From: Leptofilum sp050292445
GTDB taxonomy: Bacteria > Chloroflexota > Anaerolineae > Promineifilales > Promineifilaceae
DNA: 25,590 bases
Assembly (NCBI GenBank): GCA_050292445.1
Contig: JBNKLQ010000061.1
Location: 1 to 25,590 of the forward strand
Direction: 5' to 3'
Of this stretch, positions 7,018 to 13,904 are shown in pieces (the stretch's first letter is position 1; the number at the start of each line of letters is the position of its first letter). A model generated the notes under the pieces. It saw nothing but the letters and a program-made list of their open reading frames with translations, was not told the origin of the DNA and ran no database searches. Made by a program: the position numbers and the translations under genes.

Positions 7018-8241
7018 CTAGAGTTTGAGGGGAAGCTGGTAAGACGGCCGTTTTCCATCCAGCAGCACATAGGGAGCCAGCCGCTTAGTGGCAATACCTA
7101 GTTGGCGCAAATGATTGAGTTCACTCAGTCGCCCTTTGCGCCGGGCATTGAGGATGGTGTAGCTGTGTTTAGGCCCAATACCAGGCACGCGCAGCAGCTC
7201 CTGGCGCTCCGCCCGGTTCAACTCCACCGGATCTTGCTGCAAATTGGCCTCCGCCCAGGCCAGCTTGGGATCAATTTCCAGCGGCAAATTTCCTTGCTGA
7301 TCAAAGGGCATCTCCTCCAGACCAAAATCATAGTCACGGAAGAGAAACGAGGTTTGGTACAGGCGCACTTTACGCCTGGGGTTTTCGGCTGGCTGATTTT
7401 CCAATGGGGTGTCGTGGATGGGGCTAAAGGGCGAAAAATAGACCCGTTTGAGATGCAGCTGCTTGGTCAAATATTCTGTCGTGGACAGAATTTCGACGTC
7501 TGTTTCGCCCACAGCCCCTACCACAAACTGGGTGACGGTAGAGGGCCAACGGCCGTTCCAACCTAAATGCCCCGGTTCTTCCTGCCGAATTTGCTCGATG
7601 AGCTGCAACGGCCGTACCAGTTCCTCCAAAAACACCTTTTTAGGTGCCAGTAATGCCAGCCGCTTGTCGTTGGGTGCTTCCAGGTTCACCGACAGACGAT
7701 TAGCCAGCGTCATGGCCTGGCGCAGCTGTGCTTTTTCGGCACCGGGCATCACCTTCAAGTGTACATACCCCTTGAACTGATACTTTTGGCGCAGAATTTC
7801 GGCCGTTTCCAACAGGCGGTCCTGCGTAGCCACGCTGCCTTTAATGATGCCAGAGCTGAGGAACAGCCCTTCGACCATGCCCGCCCGATACAGCTGCATA
7901 AATGCTTTGGCCAACTCTTCTGGCTGAAACGTATGCCGCCGGTAGTTGCGCCCCGCCCGGAAGGGGCAATAGTAACAGTTGCGCTCGCAAGCTGAGGTAA
8001 GCAGCGTTTTGAGCATAGGCATCGTCTTGCCACCGGGCATGACAGCATGGCTAATGCCCAATGCCTCTTGCTTAGCAACCGCGTTGCGGCGCATTTTGGC
8101 CGGTGCACCACCTGGCGAATTGCGTGGTGTTACTAGCTGGCCGCAAGGTGCTACCTCTGGCGCAAAGTTGAAATTTGTCTCCTCAGCCGGCTCCAGATGC
8201 ATATTCAGGGCAATATCTTGCAGCTTAACAATAGATTCCAT
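7018..8241 (-). CDS. Radical SAM protein, putative DNA modification/repair (rSAM_link_UDG type) with HhH
   Basis: Predicted [4Fe-4S]/S-adenosylmethionine enzyme of 407 aa. The cluster motif is CERNCYYC (Cys85, Cys89, Cys92, the CX3CX2C spacing), followed by a barrel with GLFLSSGI and VNLEAPN. The C terminus has a helix-hairpin-helix, LLRVPGIGPKHSYTILNARR, a non-specific DNA-binding fold. This order matches the family annotated as putative DNA modification/repair radical SAM protein, which is often adjacent to a uracil-DNA-glycosylase-like partner. No such partner lies in the window. The reaction is not established. The ATG at 8241 gives the usual family length; no strong ribosome-binding site precedes it. 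The gene is flanked by the inverted repeats at 6942 and 8373. Confidence 0.85.
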   Translation of the reverse strand: MESIVKLQDIALNMHLEPAEETNFNFAPEVAPCGQLVTPRNSPGGAPAKMRRNAVAKQEALGISHAVMPGGKTMPMLKTLLTSACERNCYYCPFRAGRNYRRHTFQPEELAKAFMQLYRAGMVEGLFLSSGIIKGSVATQDRLLETAEILRQKYQFKGYVHLKVMPGAEKAQLRQAMTLANRLSVNLEAPNDKRLALLAPKKVFLEELVRPLQLIEQIRQEEPGHLGWNGRWPSTVTQFVVGAVGETDVEILSTTEYLTKQLHLKRVYFSPFSPIHDTPLENQPAENPRRKVRLYQTSFLFRDYDFGLEEMPFDQQGNLPLEIDPKLAWAEANLQQDPVELNRAERQELLRVPGIGPKHSYTILNARRKGRLSELNHLRQLGIATKRLAPYVLLDGKRPSYQLPLKL

Positions 8242-8372
8242 AACAGGGCTAATTATAGAACATTCGTTCGCAACTCACAAGCGCTTTTTGCGTAAAGGCC
8301 ACTTTAGCGTACCCGTTACTTTTTAGAGAACTTGATCACTGAATAAGCGTGAACGATCCGTTTATTTTTGTG

Positions 8373-8402
8373 ACAGTTAGCTGTAGTAAGCAATCTAACT
8401 GT
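8373..8402. promoter_or_regulatory. Inverted repeat ACAGTTAG-N14-CTAACTGT
   Basis: Perfect 8-bp arms with a 14-nt spacer in the gap between the divergent radical SAM gene and the AAA-like gene. Either an operator for a dimeric regulator or an RNA hairpin in the leader of the plus-strand gene. The rest of 8242-8492 shows no gene. Confidence 0.4.
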
Positions 8403-8492
8403 AAATAACGATACATAGATTCTTTGCCAAACCGGATAAATTGTAGATATTACACCGGGGCAAGGGAGTCGTCCGGTAAAGGTAGATTAAAA

Positions 8493-9116
8493 ATGATGCG
8501 TATACAAAATGAAACCAACGGCCGTCCACAACCAATGCCACGGGCAAAAACCGGGCCATTTATTGATAGATTAATTGCAGCAAAAGCAAATTTGGTAACG
8601 GCCGTTTTGGCTGGACAGAGCTGTTATGTGCAAGGGGAAAATGCCCCGCTGCGCTATCGGCTGCTAACAGATACGGCCTTACGCTTAACAGAATTCAATC
8701 AGCAGGCCGCCTATTTTGATTTGTCGGACCTGGCGTACCAGTATGATTTAACCACCTGGGTGCAAAACAGCATTCGCTTGTTGGCCATCCAGCTAAACCT
8801 ACCGCTGCCAACGGCAAGCTGGTGGGTTGAGCGGAGCGAAGCCGATCCGATTGCCGTATTTTTGCAATTTTTAGAGAAATGTATTCTGTCGCAAGGAGAC
8901 AAGCCTGTTCTACTTTCTTTTGACGAAGCCGATCAGCTTCTACAGGCACCGCTAGCAGGCGATTTTTGGCGTTTTTTCGACTGGATCAGCCAAGCCCAAG
9001 AGCAAAAGCGTGAATTTAAACAGTTGACGCTGGTTCTATGGGGGAAAGCTTCGTGGCAGCAGTTGGCGGGAAACGGCCGTTTCTCCACCAACGCCCTCAA
9101 ACAAATTATTCTTTAG
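8493..9116 (+). CDS. AAA-like single-domain protein lacking the P-loop
   Basis: A 207-aa protein that follows the AAA-like (AAA_35-type) domain throughout: GQSCYVQG where the family has YVLGPRQMGKSSL, FDLSDLAYQYDLTTWVQNSIRLLA, WWVE, a Walker-B-like VLLSFDEADQLLQ, LTLVLWGKAS, and an end resembling the family's PFNIG..I.L. In this family the Walker A glycine-lysine motif follows YV.G; here it is replaced by ENAPLRYRLL, so the invariant lysine is missing and ATP hydrolysis is unlikely. The protein stops where the AAA-like domain normally ends, without the usual additional domains. The ATG at 8493 (weak AAAGG upstream) is preferred to a TTG at 8424. The last 11 bp overlap the convergent RpiB-like gene. 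Role unknown; possibly a scaffold or a decaying paralogue. Confidence 0.7.
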   Translation: MMRIQNETNGRPQPMPRAKTGPFIDRLIAAKANLVTAVLAGQSCYVQGENAPLRYRLLTDTALRLTEFNQQAAYFDLSDLAYQYDLTTWVQNSIRLLAIQLNLPLPTASWWVERSEADPIAVFLQFLEKCILSQGDKPVLLSFDEADQLLQAPLAGDFWRFFDWISQAQEQKREFKQLTLVLWGKASWQQLAGNGRFSTNALKQIIL

Positions 9117-9561
9117 ACCTATATGCCGCTTCGAGCGCTTCAATCTGGCGCAAGCAACGATCATCAACTTCGTTAGGCATATATACGGTACTAAACCACA
9201 TTTCCAAAATCTCTTTGGCCTTCACTTCCGACGTCCGTCGCAGCGAAAGGCAAAGCACATTGGCCTTGTTCCAGAGACGGGCACCGCGTGCGGTTTCCGC
9301 CTCATCACACAAAGCGGCACGGATGCCAGGCACTTTGTTCGCCGCCAGACTCACACCGGTCCCTGTCCAGCAAAACAAAATGCCCTCATCAGCTGCCCCG
9401 CTGGCAACCGCTTCTGCCACCTCGCGAGCCACGTTTGGCCAATCCTGAGCTTCATCGCGCAGCGGACCAAATAAAGAAACCTCATGACCGCCTGCTTTTA
9501 CCAGGGTCACCACATGATCTGTTAAGTGTGTTTTTTCATCGGAACCAATGGCAATTTTCAT
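9106..9561 (-). CDS. RpiB/LacAB-family sugar-phosphate isomerase-like protein with altered active site
   Basis: A 151-aa protein with the RpiB fold signatures IAIGSD at the N terminus, GILFCWTGTGVSLAANK in the middle and ARLWNKANVLCLSLR after it. Classical ribose-5-phosphate isomerase B has CDH, ICGTGxG and HND(T/A)N at these positions. Here His after SD is Glu, the Gly after the catalytic Cys is Trp, and the His of the HN motif is Trp. The catalytic-type Cys is kept. The substrate is therefore probably not ribose 5-phosphate; I recall a CWTGTG subgroup in Actinobacteria and Chloroflexota with no proven substrate. No sugar kinase or transporter lies beside it. The ATG at 9561 gives a normal family length. 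The gene ends tail-to-tail with the AAA-like gene (11-bp overlap). Confidence 0.8.
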   Translation of the reverse strand: MKIAIGSDEKTHLTDHVVTLVKAGGHEVSLFGPLRDEAQDWPNVAREVAEAVASGAADEGILFCWTGTGVSLAANKVPGIRAALCDEAETARGARLWNKANVLCLSLRRTSEVKAKEILEMWFSTVYMPNEVDDRCLRQIEALEAAYRSKE

Positions 9562-9634
9562 AATATGTTTTATTATGAGTAACTCATAATTTATTCGATC
9601 AGCTACTCGACTGAGAATTCAAATGGAACTAATT

Positions 9635-10513
9635 TCAGGAGATGTTGGGCTGTGCCTGAACTGAATTGCGCTTGAGCTTGGCGTAAGACGGCCGTCCCAC
9701 TTTTGTGGTTTGGTTAACGGCCGTTGGATACACTAACGTCACCCCATTTTGCCCCAAAGTATGGATTCGCTCAAGTTCCATTAGCCGCTGCATGTCTGCT
9801 TCAGAAAATTGACTCACCACCTCGTGTAATCTTGCCAGGGATCGTGCCTCATTTTCAGTTTGCACCGCCCGTTCCTGCACGGCTTCCAAAGCAGCTTTGA
9901 CATGGCGCGGCATATCAATAGCCCCAACCATGACGCGGGAAAAAGAAAACCCCGCTTCAGACAATCGGGTAGCTAGCTGCTGCCGTACAGCCCGCTCTAA
10001 ACGACGTGTAGACCCAAGTTCACACACCTGGTCAATTGTCATCTCACCAATGACGTGGCGTAGGCAATTATTCAGATGTTTGGTAACAATGCTATTGGCT
10101 TTCTTTGGCAAATTTCGGGCCAATTTTGGCCGTGCTGCTGCTTTAATCTGAAAAGGGTCTATGTCAAAGTTCACGCTCCATTCAACATCCAGTGAAATGC
10201 CACCGTTGGTTTGCACGCCCAGGCAACGGCCGTTTGCTGAGCCTGATCCGGTAGGAATGGTATGCGAAAATTGTTCGGTTAGTGGATTAAAAGGATGCCG
10301 TCCGCTGGGCACAAAGCGGGCAAACGCCTGCCGCCGCTTGTCGAAAATCACTCCCACTTCCATCTCAGGAATGCGAATAAAGCCAAATTTTGTATAGGCC
10401 AATAAACCAAGCAGGCTCAGGAGGGAAACGGCCGTTCCCCACAACATCAGTCCGCCCCAGGCAAAAGCAGCCATAACAACACCCATCGTCAAAATAACAA
10501 ATAATTTAAACAT
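9635..10513 (-). CDS. SPFH/band-7 domain membrane protein
   Basis: Membrane-anchored SPFH (stomatin/prohibitin/flotillin-like) protein of 292 aa. Two hydrophobic segments at residues ~3-24 and ~26-42 are followed by the SPFH domain (~45-225): PEMEVGVIFDKR, FVPSGRHPFNPLTEQ, ISLDVEWSVNFDI and the helix-rich GFSFSRVMVGAIDMPRHVKAALEAVQERAVQTENEA. Proteins of this type form membrane microdomain scaffolds; a client here is unknown. The ATG at 10513 has GAGGTGG 5 bases upstream. It has the strongest promoter of any protein gene in the window (10579-10607), overlaid with inverted repeats, so expression is probably tightly controlled. The C-terminal tail is basic and without a domain. Four ACGGCCGT copies fall in it. 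Confidence 0.88.
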   Translation of the reverse strand: MFKLFVILTMGVVMAAFAWGGLMLWGTAVSLLSLLGLLAYTKFGFIRIPEMEVGVIFDKRRQAFARFVPSGRHPFNPLTEQFSHTIPTGSGSANGRCLGVQTNGGISLDVEWSVNFDIDPFQIKAAARPKLARNLPKKANSIVTKHLNNCLRHVIGEMTIDQVCELGSTRRLERAVRQQLATRLSEAGFSFSRVMVGAIDMPRHVKAALEAVQERAVQTENEARSLARLHEVVSQFSEADMQRLMELERIHTLGQNGVTLVYPTAVNQTTKVGRPSYAKLKRNSVQAQPNIS

Positions 10514-10550
10514 GAGACCACCTCTTGATAATTAATGAATTTCATATAGT

Positions 10551-10600
10551 TAGTGTATGCAAAACACTAATGTGTATTAGTATAGTGTGCAAACTACACT
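10551..10600. promoter_or_regulatory. Clustered operator-like inverted repeats over the SPFH promoter
   Basis: TAGTGT-N7-ACACTA at 10551-10569, CTAAT-GTGT-ATTAG at 10567-10580, and AGTGT-N7-ACACT at 10584-10600. The first and third share arms and 7-nt spacing and are about 32 bp apart (three helical turns). Together they cover the -10 and most of the spacer of the minus-strand promoter. GntR/YtrA-type regulators use sites of similar look, but no such gene is in the window. Confidence 0.6.
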
Positions 10601-10607
10601 TTGTCAA
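10579..10607 (-). promoter_or_regulatory. Sigma70-type promoter of the SPFH gene
   Basis: On the minus strand TTGACA (10607-10602) and TATACT (10584-10579) are separated by exactly 17 bp. The predicted start is near 10572, leaving a leader of about 60 nt to the ATG. Confidence 0.8.
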
Positions 10608-10614
10608 CACCCAC

Positions 10615-10644
10615 TTGCAAAACAGGTTTTCTCCCCCGTATAAT
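10615..10644 (+). promoter_or_regulatory. Sigma70-type promoter of the Gal-binding-like gene
   Basis: TTGCAA at 10615-10620 and a perfect TATAAT at 10639-10644 with an 18-bp spacer. It is back-to-back with the SPFH promoter, so one regulator could affect both. Confidence 0.6.
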
Positions 10645-10683
10645 CAAACTCATTAACCAGCAGCTTACGCAAGGAGTTTCTCA

Positions 10684-11463
10684 ATGCTAAAAAATGGAAC
10701 ATTTTCTGAGGGTTGGATGGACATGCCTCCAGTGGGCAATCTAATCAATCAACAGCCCAATGGCTGGATATTGCGCTGGGTAGAACCGGGCAATGCGCTG
10801 TTTGGCGCAGGGGACAAGGCAGGCGGTGTGCCCGAGTGTGTGCATAAATTAGCCGGGCAATTGCCAGCCAACGAGCAGCTTGGGGCAAAAGACGCCCTGA
10901 TTCTGGCGGGAAACAGTACCTACAAAGTTTTTCATGCAGGCAGTCCATTTGGCGTTGAACTCAAGCAAGTGGTGACTGGCCTAAAACCGGGCAGCGAGGC
11001 AACATTAGTGGTGCCAATTTTGGCCGTGCTTTATGATGAGACAGACCCGTTTGGGGCGGAGTCCGGGGTTTGGGTCAATGGGCAGGGGGAATGGATCAAT
11101 GGCGGCCTGATGGGCAATCGCAAATGGCATCGTCACAAAGTGACGTTTACTGTACCAGACAATGGCACCGCCATCATCGAAATTCGGGTAAAAAGCAAGT
11201 GGCCGCGCAAAAAGGATTTTTTCATTGATGGCATCACGCTAGATGCCAAATCTGCCCCAGAGGGTGAAGCGGAGATTCCCAAAATCTTACCAGACCCGAT
11301 TGTGGTTCCAGATAAGGACAAAGAAGCAGCTGAGGCTGTAACGATCGCCAAGACCATCTCTATTAAGATGCCAACTGGAATGAAGCTAGTAACGGCCGTT
11401 TCCAACGAAGCCAACACCGTGATTCTGGTTGTTCCCCCAGGTGTGTCCGTTGAAACTGGTTAA
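10684..11463 (+). CDS. Galactose-binding-like beta-sandwich protein
   Basis: A 259-aa protein without a signal peptide or membrane segment. It opens with LKNGTFSEGWMDMPPVGNLINQQPNGWILRWVEPG in several steps, a pattern typical of carbohydrate-binding-like domains (N-G-x-F-x-x-G-W), and later shows FGVELKQVVTGLKPG, ESGVWVNGQGEW and KWPRKKDFFIDGITLDA, the usual last strand of such a fold (residues ~1-185). I recall near-identical domains in Anaerolineae fused to glycoside hydrolases or lysozyme-like enzymes; here no catalytic domain follows, only a ~70-residue Pro/acidic tail. AAGGAG stands 7 bases before the ATG. Its stop codon overlaps that of the convergent transporter within TTAA. Function likely binding of glycan, not enzymatic; that is inference. 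Confidence 0.75.
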   Translation: MLKNGTFSEGWMDMPPVGNLINQQPNGWILRWVEPGNALFGAGDKAGGVPECVHKLAGQLPANEQLGAKDALILAGNSTYKVFHAGSPFGVELKQVVTGLKPGSEATLVVPILAVLYDETDPFGAESGVWVNGQGEWINGGLMGNRKWHRHKVTFTVPDNGTAIIEIRVKSKWPRKKDFFIDGITLDAKSAPEGEAEIPKILPDPIVVPDKDKEAAEAVTIAKTISIKMPTGMKLVTAVSNEANTVILVVPPGVSVETG

Positions 11464-12347
11464 CTTTTGTTGCGGTTGATAATCACAATGCCACTCACAA
11501 TTAATACCACACCGACGAGCATAACGGCCGTAATCTGCTCATCGAGCAGCAATACGCCGCCCAACCCGGCAAAAATTGGCACGATGTAACCGGTCATGGC
11601 TGCCGCAGTGGCCCCAAAACGTTTGACGTTATAAACAGCCAGCAGCAGCCCGGCAAAGGTGCCCACCAAAGCGGCGTACAGCAGCGCCATGTAGCCGCTT
11701 GGTGTCACCGAATGCAAATCGAAACCAATAATAAGCGCCGATAGGGGCATTACCACCACAGCCGCCACAACCATGCGTATGCTGGCCACATCGAAGGCGT
11801 TATAGTCGCTTAAATACTTGCGGATATAAACAGACGAAGCACCCCCCATCGTCATGGCCAGCAGCATGAGGATATAGCCCAGCGGATTGGCCTTGCCCAC
11901 ATCGGCCAGACCGCTTTCACCACTGGAAGCCAGCACAATGGTGCCAGTTAACGCCAGAGCCACACCAAACACTTTGCGCCGGTTCAGCGCTTCATCGGGC
12001 AAAAAAAAGTGGGCCAACAGCACAGTAATGGCCGGGCTGGTAGTAATGAAAATGGCAGCCAGGCCGCTGGAGAGATATTGCAGGGCGGTGACGATGGATG
12101 TCATAGGTACGGCCGTTCCCAACACGCCCAAAATCGACGCACGCAGCCACAGGCGACGGTCTGTGGGCCACCGGTAGCGGCGGCTAACCAGCGTATAAAA
12201 CGCAATATGACCTAATCCAGCCATCGTCAGGCGCAGGCCAATATAGGTAGTCGGTTGAAATTGCCCCACGCTAAAGCGGGAAGCCACAAGGGTTGAGCCA
12301 AACAAAAAGCCCAAAAAAGAGATATAAGGCAAAGCCTGTGCCGTCAT
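11460..12347 (-). CDS. EamA/DMT-family transporter
   Basis: An inner-membrane protein of 295 aa with about ten hydrophobic helices arranged as two EamA repeats of five. Conserved points are the first helix FLGFLFGSTLVASRF, FITTSPAITVLLAHFFLPDE at the end of repeat one, and IVPIFAGLGGVLLLDEQIT near the end of repeat two. Drug/metabolite transporter proteins export amino acids or other small metabolites; the substrate cannot be read from the sequence. The ATG at 12347 has GGAG 5 bases upstream. The gene stands alone, separated by 189 bp from the membrane-protein run upstream. Its TAA shares bases with the stop of the convergent gene. Confidence 0.9.
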   Translation of the reverse strand: MTAQALPYISFLGFLFGSTLVASRFSVGQFQPTTYIGLRLTMAGLGHIAFYTLVSRRYRWPTDRRLWLRASILGVLGTAVPMTSIVTALQYLSSGLAAIFITTSPAITVLLAHFFLPDEALNRRKVFGVALALTGTIVLASSGESGLADVGKANPLGYILMLLAMTMGGASSVYIRKYLSDYNAFDVASIRMVVAAVVVMPLSALIIGFDLHSVTPSGYMALLYAALVGTFAGLLLAVYNVKRFGATAAAMTGYIVPIFAGLGGVLLLDEQITAVMLVGVVLIVSGIVIINRNKS

Positions 12348-12458
12348 TGTTACTCCAAACTGCGCTAGTTTGTTAGATAGCCATCTAATGCGCAGCGGTA
12401 ATTATAGCCCAGACTTACCGCAAGAAAACAGCCCATTCGTACAGGCTTAAAAACGGAA

Positions 12459-12495
12459 CACAGAGTTGCACAGAGATAATCAGCGTTACACAGAG
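12459..12495. repeat. Three CACAGAG units in an intergenic gap
   Basis: CACAGAG occurs at 12459, 12469 and 12489. The reverse complement (CTCTGTG) matches the repeat in the parA leader at 638-668. The remainder of the gap 12348-12536 shows no gene. Confidence 0.45.
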
Positions 12496-12536
12496 AATTT
12501 TTGCTAGAATACTGGGCTTCCAGAGACTCTACATTC

Positions 12537-13175
12537 CTATTCAGAAATACAAAAGTACCAGTGAGCCTGTTTTTGGGCCACGTAGCGCCAGCGTCCCAGG
12601 AAGTTACCTTGCTGCGGCGGGTTGTTGTCGCTGCGGTAAAGATATCCGGCAAAGTTACGGGGCGCGTTTTTCTCGGTGAAAAAGAAAATAGCCGTCGTTT
12701 CGCCATCGGCTTCTACATAAATACGGCCGTTATCCACCGACAAATATTGATACGCCTCCGGTAGGTTAATCACACCGCTCTCGCCAGGCATCAATTCGCC
12801 ACTTTCTACCATCTGCGCCACCGCCTCATACTGGCTAATGCGCCAGCGAAAGCGGAGCGTTTCCCAGAGGTCAGAGAAGGGCACCAGCTGCACAATGATC
12901 AGCGTACCCACGTTGATCGCCAGAGGCAGCGCCGCCCATTTCACACCCCGCTCAGCACGGAATGGCAAGTAAAACAAGGAAGCCAAAATGAGTGCCACTA
13001 AGACAAATTGCAGCCCCTCCACCAGCGGTTGCGCCCAATACCCGCTCCGGCTTGATTGGCCCGCCTGCAAAACGGCCGTTAAGCCAATCAACACCACACC
13101 AAACCAGGTCGAAAACAGTCCCAATGAGGGGAAATCAGGTTTATACAGGTCATCAGAAAGGATTGATTGGCTCAT
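12537..13175 (-). CDS. Membrane protein of unknown function, three predicted helices
   Basis: Not recognised. The 212-aa protein has hydrophobic helices at about residues 20-42, 52-72 and 80-100, then a soluble C-terminal half (from ~105). That half includes VINLPEAYQYLSVDNGRIYVEADGE, which looks like a small beta-rich domain, and it ends with a Trp/Tyr-rich stretch. AGGAGA lies 6 bases before the ATG, supporting the start. It is the last of five minus-strand genes (17033 to 12537) but is separated from the DUF1361 gene by 63 bp holding a hairpin, so it may be expressed at a different level. An ACGGCCGT copy encodes Asn-Gly-Arg in the soluble half. Confidence 0.8.
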   Translation of the reverse strand: MSQSILSDDLYKPDFPSLGLFSTWFGVVLIGLTAVLQAGQSSRSGYWAQPLVEGLQFVLVALILASLFYLPFRAERGVKWAALPLAINVGTLIIVQLVPFSDLWETLRFRWRISQYEAVAQMVESGELMPGESGVINLPEAYQYLSVDNGRIYVEADGETTAIFFFTEKNAPRNFAGYLYRSDNNPPQQGNFLGRWRYVAQKQAHWYFCISE

Positions 13176-13194
13176 GATCTTCTCCTGTAGATCG

Positions 13195-13243
13195 AGTGAA
13201 AAGTGAAAAGTGGGGGGGGACTTATCACTTTTTACTTTTTACT
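13195..13243. repeat. Hairpin of AGTGAAAAGTG / CACTTTTTACT units with a G8 loop tract
   Basis: An 18-nt arm (13195-13212) and its counterpart (13226-13243) pair at 16 of 18 positions, the exceptions being G-T pairs in RNA. The loop contains a run of eight G. The right arm overlaps the stop of the DUF1361 gene by a few bases. It may terminate the upstream genes or set the ratio to the following gene. Confidence 0.55.
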
Positions 13244-13904
13244 GTTCCAAACGGGCCAACTGCGGTGGCAGAGCAAAGATGATGAAGTAGGACCCAATGA
13301 ATACGGCCGTTAACAACACAGTTACCACGGCCGTTTCCACAAATTGACTCCGCACCAACAAATGATTAGCCAAATCGCGCAGCAGGATGGTGGGATTCAG
13401 CAGCAAATCCCAACTATTCCAGCGCAAAAAACGGCCGATGTACACGCCAAAACTGCTCAATCCCAGCACAACCACCACAAATAGCCAGCCAGCTAAACGA
13501 TTCCACGCTTTCGTCACCAAATCGTGCAGCCAGAAAAGCGAAGCAAAACCTAGAAAAAGTCCGGCCAGGGCAAAGGTGAGGAGCATGATCAGGTCATACC
13601 AGATGGGCACGTGGCCAATTTGCCCTAAATGGAGCAGATCGGTGAGCAGGTACGGGGCATTGGGGAAAAAGAGCAGCCACAAACCGCCCCAAACCCATCG
13701 ACCCAATTTACTTACCTTGCTGCGCCGCGCGAGCAGGGCAAACAGCACCGGCAGCCAGGCCAAAAACAGGTTCCACAACAAAAAGATGAAAACGATGCTG
13801 CCGGTATAGACAAAGCGCACAAACCAGATGGCCCCGGCTAAACTAGAGGTGAACAGCAGTGCTGCTAACAATAACAGGGTGTGTTTTGTCGGTGAAGGGT
13901 TCAT
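13239..13904 (-). CDS. DUF1361 family membrane protein
   Basis: An integral membrane protein of 221 aa with about six to seven helices. Family marks are LLWNLFLAWLPVLFALL, FFPNAPYLLTDLLHL, the WYDL turn and SFGVYIGRFLRWNSWD. The family is common in Gram-positive bacteria, cyanobacteria and Chloroflexota and has no assigned activity. Its ATG overlaps the stop of the upstream SGNH-like gene by four bases (ATGA), so the two are translationally coupled. The partner gene suggests a shared role in the cell envelope, which is inference from context. Confidence 0.9.
   Translation of the reverse strand: MNPSPTKHTLLLLAALLFTSSLAGAIWFVRFVYTGSIVFIFLLWNLFLAWLPVLFALLARRSKVSKLGRWVWGGLWLLFFPNAPYLLTDLLHLGQIGHVPIWYDLIMLLTFALAGLFLGFASLFWLHDLVTKAWNRLAGWLFVVVVLGLSSFGVYIGRFLRWNSWDLLLNPTILLRDLANHLLVRSQFVETAVVTVLLTAVFIGSYFIIFALPPQLARLEQ

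Noticed and set aside
11460..11463. Shared TTAA stop codons as an element boundary
   Set aside because: Short overlaps of convergent genes also occur at 9106-9116 and 20100-20134; compact genome layout explains them.
12730..12738. TTATCCACC as a DnaA box
   Set aside because: One mismatch, single copy, inside a coding region and next to an ACGGCCGT; no cluster to suggest an origin.
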